Of a DNA stretch of 64,000 nucleotides, positions 41,879-51,247 are shown piece by piece. The notes beneath the pieces are model-generated. The model saw only the letters and a list, made by a program, of their open reading frames with translations. It did not search any database and had not been told where the DNA came from. Source of the stretch: Candidatus Saccharimonadota bacterium. GTDB lineage: Bacteria > Patescibacteriota > Saccharimonadia > Saccharimonadales > UBA4665. Numbering within the stretch: the first letter of the stretch is position 1; each line of letters opens with the position of its first letter. Where the stretch lies: positions 186,001-250,000 of the forward strand of contig JAQBRY010000004.1 of assembly GCA_028286245.1 (NCBI GenBank). Direction: 5' to 3'. Both the position numbers and the translations under genes were made by a program.

Positions 41879-42847
41879 TTATTTGTCTCCTGCTTTCTTA
41901 CTCGGGGTTTGTTTACCGGTAAGCGACAAAAAGACGTCATCCAGCGTTGGTTTGTGAACGGCCATCGATACTAAAGTAATTTTAGCTGCCGTTAACAGGT
42001 CAAGGACATGGCGAACATCTTTGTTGGTATTAGTAATAATAATTGTGGCCGACTGCTCTTTTTCGTTAGTATCTACCACTTCTTTGCCAAGCGCCTCGGT
42101 GGCAGCCTGCAAGGCTTTGGCATCTTTAAAACCGAGTTCTAAACGATCCTTGCCCACCCGGCTCTTGAGCTCGGTGGCAGTCCCTTCGGCAATAACCCTC
42201 CCGCCATCAATCACTATAATTTGATCGGCAAGTTGATCAGCTTCTTCGAGATACTGGGTGGTGAGTAAGATGGTAGTGCCATTGGCCATCAGCTTTTTAA
42301 TAATATCCCACATAGCTAGCCGTGAGCGGGGGTCGAGACCGGTCGTAGGCTCGTCCAAAAAAATAACCGGTGGCGTTGCAATCAAGCTCACCGCCAGGTC
42401 GAGGCGGCGGCGCATGCCGCCGGAATAGGTCTTAGCCGGACGGTTAGCCGCCTTTAAAAGGTCAAACTCTTCGAGTAGTTCTTCGGCCCGATCTTTGGCG
42501 CTTTGCTTAGTGAGGCGGTAGAGCCGCCCCATCATCACCATATTTTCTCGGCCGGTGAGAAGCTCATCAACTGCTGCAGACTGCCCAGTAAGACCGATGA
42601 CACTACGGACCTTATCAGCGTCCTTAGCAACATCAAAGCCCTCAACCATAACGCTGCCGGCATCAGCCTTGAGCAAGGTGCTTAGGATACGAACTGTTGT
42701 TGTCTTACCGGCACCGTTTGGGCCCAGCAAGGCGAGCATAGTGCCCCGTTCTACCTTTAGGTCAATGCCCTTAAGCACCTCGTTGCTGCCATAAGACTTT
42801 TTAAGCCCTTTGGCTTGGATAACATAATCGGGCTTAGGCACAGGCAC
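41879..42847 (-). CDS. ABC transporter ATPase (DrrA-like)
   Basis: 322 residues. Walker A LLGPNGAGKTTT (about 35-46), Q-loop GLTGQSAAVDELLTGREN, signature YSGGMRRRLDLA, Walker B VIFLDEPTTGLDP and H-loop TTQYLEEAD identify the ATPase. The C-terminal DrrA-type extension ends near DVFLSLTGK. The start is GTG 42847 with AAGGAG five bases upstream. It is directly followed by the permease gene. Confidence 0.94.
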   Translation of the reverse strand: MPVPKPDYVIQAKGLKKSYGSNEVLKGIDLKVERGTMLALLGPNGAGKTTTVRILSTLLKADAGSVMVEGFDVAKDADKVRSVIGLTGQSAAVDELLTGRENMVMMGRLYRLTKQSAKDRAEELLEEFDLLKAANRPAKTYSGGMRRRLDLAVSLIATPPVIFLDEPTTGLDPRSRLAMWDIIKKLMANGTTILLTTQYLEEADQLADQIIVIDGGRVIAEGTATELKSRVGKDRLELGFKDAKALQAATEALGKEVVDTNEKEQSATIIITNTNKDVRHVLDLLTAAKITLVSMAVHKPTLDDVFLSLTGKQTPSKKAGDK

Positions 42848-42970
42848 TCCTTAATAGATGGTAATGCAGCCATAGTATCATGTTGGCGTAGCCTGTAGCC
42901 AGCATATAGTTACAGATAAGGAATTTTGGATATTTTGCGTATAAATCACTAGTTTTAGCACGTTTTGAGC

Positions 42971-42976
42971 TATACT
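42971..42976 (+). promoter_or_regulatory. probable -10 box of the methyltransferase-helicase-nuclease operon
   Basis: TATACT about 36 bases before the GTG start; a second box, TACAAT, follows at 42983-42988. No good -35 was found. The 164-base region divides the divergent ABC and defence-type operons. Confidence 0.5.
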
Positions 42977-43011
42977 ATTTAGTACAATGAGTTTCATATC
43001 TAACAGAGGCG

Positions 43012-45822
43012 GTGCTTAAGGTGCCTATTACGTTTTCTCAGGCCCAGCGCAATGTCACAGAACTTGCTAATCGCACCACGTACAGTAAGGATGTTGTGTT
43101 TGAATTGCTAGCAGCCTTTGGCCGTTCGGCATCGGCCATCGCCAAACTTAGGAATGGCACCAATAACCTGGCCACCGACCAAGCAAATGAAGTACTGCAG
43201 CGCGGTGTCGTATATTTTAAGCAAACACAACAATCCGGCCTGCTTCTAGACATCGAAAAATTGGAACAAGATCCGCTGACGGTACGCTACAATCCGCGCT
43301 ATCTCATCGTCACCGACTATCGGCAACTGGTAGCAAAAGATACCAAAAAGGGCAGCACCCTTGACATTAAGATTCAGGACATTGATCGGCATGTTGATTT
43401 TTTTTATGGCTGGACCGGCAACGAGGTCACCAGCGAGCGGACCGAAGCCGTGGCCGATCGTCGAGCTGCCGACAAAATGAAGGAACTGTACTACGAAGTA
43501 GCTGATGTTAATCGACAAAAGTTTGCAGTACCGGGCAATAATTTCCGTCACGACCTAAACGTATTCTTTACGCGACTGCTGTTTTGCTTTTTTGCAGAAG
43601 ACACCCGGGTGTTTAGTAAAACGGATGCCAACATTTTTACTGACGCTATTCGTGATTTTACGCAGCTAGATGGCAGTGACCTTAATGAATTTCTAGAGAC
43701 ACTGTTTATGGCACTCGACAGCAAAGAAAAGGGCCAGTTTAGCAGCCCCTTCTCAAACTTTCCTTACGTTAACGGCAGTCTGTTCGACACCAAACGAGAT
43801 TTTACGGTCCCAGACTTTAATGCCCAAGCCCGCAAACTTATCATTGACTGCGGTTCACTCGATTGGTCAAAAATAAGTCCTGACATTTTTGGTTCTATGT
43901 TCCAAAGTATTGTCGAAGAAGAGCGTCGGGCCGCCCACGGCATGCACTACACGTCGGTACCAAATATTATGAAGACCATCGAACCGCTATTCTTAAACGA
44001 ACTTCGCGATGAATTTGATAAGTACTACGACAACGTTCCCCGCCTTATAAAGCTCTACGATCGGATTGCAAAAATTAAAGTTTTTGACCCCGCCTGTGGT
44101 TCCGGTAATTTTCTTATTATTGCCTACAAAGAACTGCGCAAGCTGGAGCACGGCATTATTGAACAGATTATTGAACAGCGTGGCGCCCTGGAAGGTCTGA
44201 AGCTTACCAGTAGTATTAATCTTGATAACTTTTACGGCATCGAGATAGATGATTTTGCCCACGAAATTGCCATCCTTTCGCTATACCTCGTAAAGCACCA
44301 AATGAATATTGAGTTCCAAAAACAGTTTGGTAAAGAAATTGAGCTCATCCCCCTCAAAGATAAGGCCAATATTATCCTCGGTAATGCCGCGCGGTTGGAC
44401 TGGCAAGACGTTTGCCCAAACATTGCCCGGAGCGGCAGTACCAGCCTAGAACAGGGCCAGCTCATAGAAGACGACTACCAGCAAGCAGTCCTACTTAACG
44501 AACAGGATACTAAACAGTGGGACGAAATTTACCTTATAGGCAACCCGCCTTATCAAGGCGGCAAAACCATCAAAGAAGCTTCCATGAAGGAGGACGTTAA
44601 ACGCGCCTTTGCCGGCAGTAGCTACTCAAAAAATATCGACTATATTTCTATTTGGTTTTTGCAGGGTGCAAGGTATATTGCCGGCTCAAAAGCAAAGCTG
44701 GCATTTGTTTCCACCAACTCCATTTGCCAAGGTGAGCAAGTAAGTATGCTCTGGCCCCGGGTGTTTAAACTAGGTCTCGAAATTCAGTTTGCCTACACCT
44801 CGTTCAAATGGAAAAACAGTGCCAAAGATAACGCCGGCGTTACCTGCGTTATTGTGTGTCTGGGCGCTGTCAGTCCAAATAAAAAACTACTCTTTACAGA
44901 CAACGTCGGCGCCAGCGTTGAGCATATTAATGCCTACCTTATTGCCAGCTCCAATGACACCATAGTCACCAAGCGCTCCTCGCCATTATCCGACCTACCT
45001 AAGATCGCACTAGGAAGCATGCCTAAAGACGGCGGCGGCCTAGTGCTCACAAAACAGGAATATCTGGATGCAGTTAACGCTGATCCGGCTGTGGAACACT
45101 ACATCAAAAAGTTTGTGGGCTCGGACAATTTTATTAAGGGAGTTGACCGCTACTGCCTATGGATTACGCCCGATCAGTACAATGAGGCCAAACAGGTACC
45201 ATTTATAGCCGAGCGGCTGGAAATGGTACGTAAGTATCGCAGCGACAGTGACGCCGAAAGTACCGTTGCCTATGCCAGTAAACCCTACCGCTTTATTCAG
45301 ATTAGCTATCAAAATACTGATTCAATTATTATCCCGCGTATTTCGTCGGAGCGCCGCGTCTACATCCCCGTTGGCTATCTCGATAAAAACAGCGTGGTCT
45401 CCGATGGAGCCAATGTTATTTACAATGCTGAGCCCTCTATTTTTGGGCTGATGTCCTCCCTGATGCATAATGTGTGGGTTAAGGCCGTATCTGGTGGGCT
45501 GGAAACGCGAATCAACTATTCGTCCACGCTCTGCTATAACAACTTTCCGGTGCCCACACTCAGCCAGCAAGATAAGCAGCAGCTCACCGCCCAAGCCCGT
45601 GGGGTGCTCTTTGCCAGAGAAAATCACAGCGAAAAGAGCTTGGCAGAAATGTATGATCCGGATAAAATGCCGGAAGATTTGCGCCAGGCGCATCACGAAC
45701 TCGACCTGGTCGTGGACCAACTGTACCGCAGTAAGCCCTACGAGCATAATGAAGCCCGCTTGGCCGATCTGTTCACGCTCTACGAACAAATGACACTAAC
45801 CGCCCTAACAAGAAAGCCCTAG
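43012..45822 (+). CDS. MmeI-like DNA adenine methyltransferase (Type IIL-related), nuclease motif not seen
   Basis: 936 residues. SAM-binding motif I FDPACGSGNFLII (about 358-370) and catalytic motif IV GNPPYQG (about 508-514) mark an N6-adenine methylase. Around them are the MmeI-type helical spacer (FTRLLFCFFAEDTRVF), a target-recognition region ending in YNNFPVP, and the C-terminal domain (MYDPDKMPEDLRQAHHELDL). At the N-terminus, where MmeI has its PD-ExK nuclease, the corresponding strand reads GVVYFKQTQ and lacks the E-x-K pair, so this protein probably only methylates and specifies the site. Start GTG 43012 (AGAGG very close) or GTG 43021. Confidence 0.9.
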   Translation: MLKVPITFSQAQRNVTELANRTTYSKDVVFELLAAFGRSASAIAKLRNGTNNLATDQANEVLQRGVVYFKQTQQSGLLLDIEKLEQDPLTVRYNPRYLIVTDYRQLVAKDTKKGSTLDIKIQDIDRHVDFFYGWTGNEVTSERTEAVADRRAADKMKELYYEVADVNRQKFAVPGNNFRHDLNVFFTRLLFCFFAEDTRVFSKTDANIFTDAIRDFTQLDGSDLNEFLETLFMALDSKEKGQFSSPFSNFPYVNGSLFDTKRDFTVPDFNAQARKLIIDCGSLDWSKISPDIFGSMFQSIVEEERRAAHGMHYTSVPNIMKTIEPLFLNELRDEFDKYYDNVPRLIKLYDRIAKIKVFDPACGSGNFLIIAYKELRKLEHGIIEQIIEQRGALEGLKLTSSINLDNFYGIEIDDFAHEIAILSLYLVKHQMNIEFQKQFGKEIELIPLKDKANIILGNAARLDWQDVCPNIARSGSTSLEQGQLIEDDYQQAVLLNEQDTKQWDEIYLIGNPPYQGGKTIKEASMKEDVKRAFAGSSYSKNIDYISIWFLQGARYIAGSKAKLAFVSTNSICQGEQVSMLWPRVFKLGLEIQFAYTSFKWKNSAKDNAGVTCVIVCLGAVSPNKKLLFTDNVGASVEHINAYLIASSNDTIVTKRSSPLSDLPKIALGSMPKDGGGLVLTKQEYLDAVNADPAVEHYIKKFVGSDNFIKGVDRYCLWITPDQYNEAKQVPFIAERLEMVRKYRSDSDAESTVAYASKPYRFIQISYQNTDSIIIPRISSERRVYIPVGYLDKNSVVSDGANVIYNAEPSIFGLMSSLMHNVWVKAVSGGLETRINYSSTLCYNNFPVPTLSQQDKQQLTAQARGVLFARENHSEKSLAEMYDPDKMPEDLRQAHHELDLVVDQLYRSKPYEHNEARLADLFTLYEQMTLTALTRKP

Positions 45823-45824
45823 CC

Positions 45825-47807
45825 ATGTCTGATGCCGCCACGCAAAACGAAACTATTAACATCGTTGACGTCAGCTACGAGCAGACGGGTGCTAGCACTA
45901 AAACTGATGCGCTCGGTATGCGCGAAATGCAACAACGGGCCTACGCCAAACGCAGCAGTCGGCATCTACTCATAAAGGCGCCGCCGGCATCAGGCAAATC
46001 GCGCGCGCTGATGTATATTGGCCTCGATAAACTGCACAATCAAGGCAAGCGCAAAGTTATAGTTTCGGTACCGGAACGAACTATTGGCGCATCATTTGAG
46101 ACCACCGATTTGCAGCAAGAAGGTTTTTTTGCCAACTGGGAAGTAGCACCCCGTAATAACCTCTGCGTCGGTAGTGGCGATGATAAAAGCAAGGTTGCTG
46201 CCTTTAGCCGCTTTATGGCGGGCGACGACCCAATATTGGTCTGTACTCACGCTACGCTTCGCTTTGCCTTTGAGGTCCTCGACGCAGCGGCATTTAATAA
46301 TTGCGTGCTGGCTATTGACGAATTTCACCATATTTCTACCAGCGAAACCAGCAAGCTCGGTGAGCTGCTGCACCAAATTATGGCCCAGTCGGATGTCCAG
46401 ATTATTGCCATGACCGGATCATATTTTCGTGGTGATGCCGTCCCGATCCTCACACCAGAAGATGAGGCCGAGTTTGATAAAGTAACCTACACCTATTATG
46501 AGCAGCTCAATGGTTACACCTATTTAAAAACACTGGGCATTGGTTACCACTTTTACACCGGTAGCTACCTCAGTGATGGCGCGCTTGATGCCGTACTCGA
46601 TACCACTAAAAAGACTATTATCCATATTCCCAGCGTCAATTCTAAAGAATCTACCCAGGTTGGCAAACGTGAGGAGGTCGAGCAAATTTATGACCTGATT
46701 GGCGAATGGCAGGAGCAGGATCCAGCGAGCGGCATCGAAATTGTTAAAACCAGTGACGGTCGCCTACTCAAGGTGGCCAATCTGGTAGAAGATGAGCCAA
46801 ATCACCGCGCAAAAATTAGTGAATACCTGCGGCAGGTTGCTCGCAATGATATCGCCGGCATTGATATTATCATTGCGCTTGGTATGGCCAAAGAGGGTTT
46901 TGACTGGCCCTACTGCGAGCAGGCCTTAACCATTGGCTACCGGGCCAGCCTGACAGAAATTGTACAAATCATCGGCCGCTGCACGCGTGATAGCTACAAC
47001 AAGTCGCACGCCCAGTTTACTAATTTAATCGTGCAGCCAAACGGCACCAAGGATGATGTTCAAATATCGGTGAACAACATGCTCAAAGCCATTACAGCGT
47101 CCCTACTCATGGAACAAGTACTGGCACCTAATTTTACCTTTAAACCACGTACCTCGCCTGAGCAAAAAGCCCGGGCCGGAGAAGTATTTGTAAAAGGCTT
47201 GCGAAAACCGCCGAGCGACATGGTTAAACAAATCCTTGCTACACAGCTGGAGGACCTGACGGCCGACGTGCTCCAAAATACACAGATCCAGCGAGCGGCA
47301 GCCGCCGGCCACACCGGTGAGTATATGAAGCACCTGCAGTCCAAGATCATTCGAAACCGCCTCCCCGGCCTGACAGAAGACGAAGTAGAGGTAACCAGGC
47401 AGTACCTAGCAGCCAACTTGGCTTTTAAAACTGCCATTCCAACCAAGGATGAGAACGGCGACACCAAGTTTTTAACTATGGCCAATAGCTTTATAAATCT
47501 CGACGAGTTAAGCATCGATCTGATCGATTCCATAAACCCTTTCCAGCATGCCTTTGAAGTGCTGTCTAAAAAAGTAGGTGCCGACGTGTTCCGAGTTGTC
47601 CAAGACACCATTGCCGGTTCACGAATTGACATGTCAGACGAAGACGCCTTGGCACTAGTACCAAATATTCAGGCCTTTGTGGTGGCACACAATGGCAAAT
47701 ATCCTGCCCTCAATGCCGATGATAAGCAGGAACAGCTGCTTGCCCAGGCACAAGCCTATATAACCGCCCGCAAAATGCAATGGCTCCGCGAAAAGCAGGC
47801 CGAGTAA
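45825..47807 (+). CDS. DEAH-family superfamily 2 helicase/translocase of the defence-type cassette
   Basis: 660 residues. Walker A IKAPPASGKS (about 49-58), motif II DEFHH (about 164-168), motif III MTGSYF, and motif VI QIIGRCTRD (about 380-388) after GMAKEGFDW place it with ResIII-like SF2 translocases used by restriction systems. The last 230 residues are helical and unassigned. It starts two bases after the methyltransferase stop and ends one base before the GIY-YIG gene, so all three are almost certainly made together. It probably moves along DNA to license or drive cleavage. Confidence 0.9.
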   Translation: MSDAATQNETINIVDVSYEQTGASTKTDALGMREMQQRAYAKRSSRHLLIKAPPASGKSRALMYIGLDKLHNQGKRKVIVSVPERTIGASFETTDLQQEGFFANWEVAPRNNLCVGSGDDKSKVAAFSRFMAGDDPILVCTHATLRFAFEVLDAAAFNNCVLAIDEFHHISTSETSKLGELLHQIMAQSDVQIIAMTGSYFRGDAVPILTPEDEAEFDKVTYTYYEQLNGYTYLKTLGIGYHFYTGSYLSDGALDAVLDTTKKTIIHIPSVNSKESTQVGKREEVEQIYDLIGEWQEQDPASGIEIVKTSDGRLLKVANLVEDEPNHRAKISEYLRQVARNDIAGIDIIIALGMAKEGFDWPYCEQALTIGYRASLTEIVQIIGRCTRDSYNKSHAQFTNLIVQPNGTKDDVQISVNNMLKAITASLLMEQVLAPNFTFKPRTSPEQKARAGEVFVKGLRKPPSDMVKQILATQLEDLTADVLQNTQIQRAAAAGHTGEYMKHLQSKIIRNRLPGLTEDEVEVTRQYLAANLAFKTAIPTKDENGDTKFLTMANSFINLDELSIDLIDSINPFQHAFEVLSKKVGADVFRVVQDTIAGSRIDMSDEDALALVPNIQAFVVAHNGKYPALNADDKQEQLLAQAQAYITARKMQWLREKQAE

Positions 47808-47808
47808 C

Positions 47809-48963
47809 ATGGAATTTTCCGACGAGCTCATTAAGCTGTTTGAGTCTGACGAGGGCCTATTTGACCCTCCAAAAAAGGCCATACCCGTCACGTCCGACGA
47901 TCGTTTGACTGAATCTTTTAAAAAAATTACCGAGTTTGTGGAGCAACATAACCGAATGCCGAGTGTTGACGCCCAAGATATTTCCGAAGCCATGATTGCC
48001 ACCCGCCTGGCAGCCATCAGGAACGATGCCGGCAAGGTTGCAGCGCTAAAACCCGTCGACACATTGGGCCTCCTCGACATGCCGGCAGCACCCGCGTCTA
48101 TGGACGAATTATTTAGCAATGATACCTTTGGCCTCTTTAATACTCCTGCCGATCAGATACTCGACGTCAAACATGTCCCGGTACGCCTAAGATCACCCAT
48201 CGAGTCAAAAGCCCAACGAACCAGGGCCCAAGATTTTGAAAGCTATAAGGCCGGCTTTGAGGAGCAGCAAGTCAAACTGGCCAGCGGCGAGCTCAAGCTG
48301 GTTAGGTATACCACTGTCGACCAACTCTATTTGGACCACTACTACGTGCAGGATGGCTTGATGTTAAAAATTATTGACGTTGGCGAAAAAAAGCGCGTTT
48401 ACGATCGCAACAAAGAGCGCTTTCGAGTGATATTCGAAAACGGCACCGAATCCAATATGTACCGCCGCTCGTTGTCGCAACGTTTGTACGAGAATGGATT
48501 TGCGGTGGTTGCACCCGACTACACTGGAGAATACGCACAGCTCAGTGAGGATGATGTTATAAAGGGTTATATTTACGTCTTGGCATCTAAGAGCACCGCC
48601 GAGCACATTACCGCCATACAAGACCTCTACAAAATCGGCTTTTCAACCACCCCTGTGGCCGAGCGCATAAAACATGCCAAAAAAGATCCTACCTATCTTA
48701 TGTCAGACGTAGAAGTCGTCGATAGCTACACGGTAACTGGTGATTACAATCCACAAAAGATTGAGCATTTTTTGCATCGAATTTTTTCTGAGGCGGCAAT
48801 TGACATAAATATTATTGATGCCGACGGCAATGATTACCGACCTCGGGAATGGTACACCGTGCCGCTGCCAGTTATTGAGCAGGCCATTAATCTATTGCTC
48901 AATGGTGATATTATTCATTACCATTACGACGCCACTACCCAGAAGATTGTGCCGACTACCTAG
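47809..48963 (+). CDS. GIY-YIG nuclease (T5orf172-like) of the defence-type cassette
   Basis: 384 residues. The C-terminal GIY-YIG domain is clear: KGYIYVLASKS (about 251-261), LYKIGFS (about 271-277), catalytic Arg in VAERIKHAKK (about 283), metal Glu in QKIEHFLHRIF (about 318) and the T5orf172-type PREWYTVPL near the end. The N-terminal 240 residues have no motif I know; a helical region with NRMPSVDAQ-like helicase-associated look and a DNA-contact-like MYRRSLSQRL occur. It probably supplies the cutting activity missing in the methyltransferase. Confidence 0.88.
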   Translation: MEFSDELIKLFESDEGLFDPPKKAIPVTSDDRLTESFKKITEFVEQHNRMPSVDAQDISEAMIATRLAAIRNDAGKVAALKPVDTLGLLDMPAAPASMDELFSNDTFGLFNTPADQILDVKHVPVRLRSPIESKAQRTRAQDFESYKAGFEEQQVKLASGELKLVRYTTVDQLYLDHYYVQDGLMLKIIDVGEKKRVYDRNKERFRVIFENGTESNMYRRSLSQRLYENGFAVVAPDYTGEYAQLSEDDVIKGYIYVLASKSTAEHITAIQDLYKIGFSTTPVAERIKHAKKDPTYLMSDVEVVDSYTVTGDYNPQKIEHFLHRIFSEAAIDINIIDADGNDYRPREWYTVPLPVIEQAINLLLNGDIIHYHYDATTQKIVPTT

Positions 48964-49035
48964 TAGCTTTAGGGCAAATCATGCTGTCATGCCGTCCAAA
49001 TAAGCGTATGCTATGTCTATAACAAAGGAGATAAT

Positions 49036-49413
49036 ATGTTAAAAGACGCACCAGCCTTTAGTGGCTTTTCAACCGATGACGTGGCTAAGGCCCAAGTATT
49101 TTATAGTGAGATGCTGGGGCTGGATGCCCACATGAATGACATGGGCATACTCACGCTTAAATTTAGTAATGGTGGTCACACCATCGTCTATCCAAAGGGT
49201 GATCAACACGTCCCGGCCGAGTTTACTGTTCTAAACTTTCCGGTCCGCGACATAGACAGCACCGTTGATGATTTAACGGCTAAGGGTGTCAGCTTTGAAC
49301 ACTACGAGGGCATGGGTCTGGACGAAAAAGGTATTGCAAGGTCCGGTGGCCCGCTGATTGCCTGGTTTAAAGATCCGGCCGGCAATATACTGTCGGTTAT
49401 TCAGCAGAACTAG
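49036..49413 (+). CDS. VOC/glyoxalase-family protein
   Basis: 125 residues forming the paired beta-alpha-beta-beta-beta units of the vicinal-oxygen-chelate fold: FSTDDVAKAQVFYSEMLGL at the start, FPVRDIDSTVDDLTAKGVSFE in the second half and WFKDPAGNILSVIQ at the end. Possible roles are glyoxalase, dioxygenase or resistance protein; metal ligands cannot be assigned surely. AAAGGAG precedes the ATG. It follows the nuclease gene by 72 bases and appears to have its own promoter region. Confidence 0.9.
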   Translation: MLKDAPAFSGFSTDDVAKAQVFYSEMLGLDAHMNDMGILTLKFSNGGHTIVYPKGDQHVPAEFTVLNFPVRDIDSTVDDLTAKGVSFEHYEGMGLDEKGIARSGGPLIAWFKDPAGNILSVIQQN

Positions 49414-49479
49414 CAGTCACTCAAGCCACTGACTATACGTTTCAGGGGTTTCAAAAAATGACATGCATGCTTCTTTTGG

Positions 49480-50151
49480 TTAGTCGCCAAACAAGTCATT
49501 GCGGCCCGTTACGATGCTAATGACATTAATCATATCAGCCATCGCCGTAGATACCAGACTTGGTTCGCCGGTGATGCCATGTAAACTTTGATCAAATTCA
49601 TTTGCAGCAACTGATGTGCTATCAGTAAAATCAGTTGCTGCTACCACTCTACCGGTAATAACGGTCAAGAAACCCTGCTCCTGTTGCGGAACAAAATCTA
49701 CCGCATCATATACGGGCCGACCGTTGCGTGTGATGTATGCGGCTACGGCTTTTTCGCCAATTTTGTACTGCACCCGGTTGAGTACGGTAACGGTGCGTGT
49801 ATCGGTTTCTAAGGCAATGTCCTTACAGTTAGTTTCTATAACACCTAGCCTTGTAAGCTCGCTGCTGTCAACATCCTCTAAGTCACCCGTGATTTGTTCC
49901 GGTAGCCGTAGCAAATGAGTGTCGGTACCACTATGGGTGGCAATCCGGACACCGGCTGGATTGCTTTGGGCGTCATACTTTCGAATAACGCGGAGCAGGA
50001 AGTGATTTTCCGGGAAGCCCTTTCCGGCTTCCAGCCGACGTTGCAAATAATAGCCGGGGCGCATTCCTTGGCGATATACGTCATCACCCAGCTCTTCACT
50101 AAGAGCAACTACCGTATCTAAAAATTTCTCTGGGCTAATAACATTGGACAT
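49480..50151 (-). CDS. unknown protein
   Basis: 223 residues, not recognised. Soluble with a charged N-terminal helix (FLDTVVALSEELGDD) and a beta-rich centre (TRTVTVLNRVQYKIGEKAVAAY). No Shine-Dalgarno is seen; TATAAT sits nine bases before the ATG. Stands alone between the VOC gene and a membrane protein gene. Confidence 0.65.
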   Translation of the reverse strand: MSNVISPEKFLDTVVALSEELGDDVYRQGMRPGYYLQRRLEAGKGFPENHFLLRVIRKYDAQSNPAGVRIATHSGTDTHLLRLPEQITGDLEDVDSSELTRLGVIETNCKDIALETDTRTVTVLNRVQYKIGEKAVAAYITRNGRPVYDAVDFVPQQEQGFLTVITGRVVAATDFTDSTSVAANEFDQSLHGITGEPSLVSTAMADMINVISIVTGRNDLFGD

Positions 50152-50205
50152 GAAAGTATTATTATAAATTTTTTAACTATTCGCGTCAATAGTAGCCAGT
50201 ATACC

Positions 50206-51231
50206 CTAGGCCTTACGGCGCTCCTGCGACAGGGCAAAGTTGAGCACCACAAGCAAGCCAACATTGGTGATAAAGCCGGGGATTGCATCAAATTCAACCC
50301 TTGAGAATATAAAGAACTCGGTCAGGAAAATGGTAATGAGGACCGCCCTGCGGAACCATTCAAAGCTCTCACTGCGCGAGCCCGCGAGCTTTACTGCTCC
50401 AACCACTGCAAAAGCACTGGCCACAATTGTAGAAAGTAATTGCCCAATAATAACAAAGCTCCCGTAGGCGCTATCACCGCCGTGAAATAACTTATTTACT
50501 ACGTCAAGGTTGCCAGCCAGCGTGCTAAATATAGCCAGTGCAAAGATAATTGCCTCCGCAATAAATATGGCACCGATAAGCCGGTTTGAGCCTCGCTTAT
50601 TCCAGAACTTTCTGTACTGGACGTTTATTTTGGTAAGCATACGCGCACGGAAGGTTGGCTCCTCGCTCCTTGCCGTTGTTACATTCTTAAGCAGTTCTTG
50701 CAACTGGCGCGTAATTGGGTCGTCTTGACGTGCTTTGGAGAGTAATTGTTGAACACGTCGCTTTTCCGTGGCGTCCATATCCTGCATTACAGCTTCTTCG
50801 AGTTGATTAAGCGCATTGAGCTGATACTCAATATGCCGGTAGTGCGTACTCCGTGTTAAAAAACTAAAACTAAGATACAGGACAATAAAGGTCGCATAAA
50901 TCAGTCCAATAGTAGGCTGAAAAAAGTAGTTGTTGTCCTTGGTAATAAACTTACCGAGCTCATCAATAAAAATACCAAAACCTACACCACCAATCAGCGC
51001 AGCTAGGCGTTGGGCTCGACGACCAATAAAGCTAATCATAATTACCATAGAAGCCAGCATAAATATGCCGCCATACAGCATGTGAGCAATGTGCAGGCTG
51101 CCACCGCCGACTTGCGGATAGCCGGTAATATACAGATAAAACCGCAGAAGCAATAAACTGCTCACCGCTGACACCAGTAACAGTTCGAGGTTATCGCGGG
51201 CCTGGATGTTGCGATTGAATAGATTGTTCAT
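50206..51231 (-). CDS. multi-pass membrane protein of unknown function
   Basis: 341 residues with about seven hydrophobic segments: four in the first 130 residues (including HIAHMLYGGIFMLASMVIMI and FGIFIDELGKFIT), a charged cytoplasmic stretch (about 130-210) and three in the last 130. The pattern with the GGGSLHIAHMLYGG motif is one I associate with uncharacterised actinobacterial-type membrane proteins. TACACT is eight bases before the ATG. Confidence 0.75.
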   Translation of the reverse strand: MNNLFNRNIQARDNLELLLVSAVSSLLLLRFYLYITGYPQVGGGSLHIAHMLYGGIFMLASMVIMISFIGRRAQRLAALIGGVGFGIFIDELGKFITKDNNYFFQPTIGLIYATFIVLYLSFSFLTRSTHYRHIEYQLNALNQLEEAVMQDMDATEKRRVQQLLSKARQDDPITRQLQELLKNVTTARSEEPTFRARMLTKINVQYRKFWNKRGSNRLIGAIFIAEAIIFALAIFSTLAGNLDVVNKLFHGGDSAYGSFVIIGQLLSTIVASAFAVVGAVKLAGSRSESFEWFRRAVLITIFLTEFFIFSRVEFDAIPGFITNVGLLVVLNFALSQERRKA

Positions 51232-51247
51232 ATAGCCATAGTGTAGC

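Noticed and set aside
47060-47632. 190-codon open frame opposite the SF2 helicase gene
   Set aside because: Shadow frame within the defence-type operon; no initiation site and no protein-like pattern.
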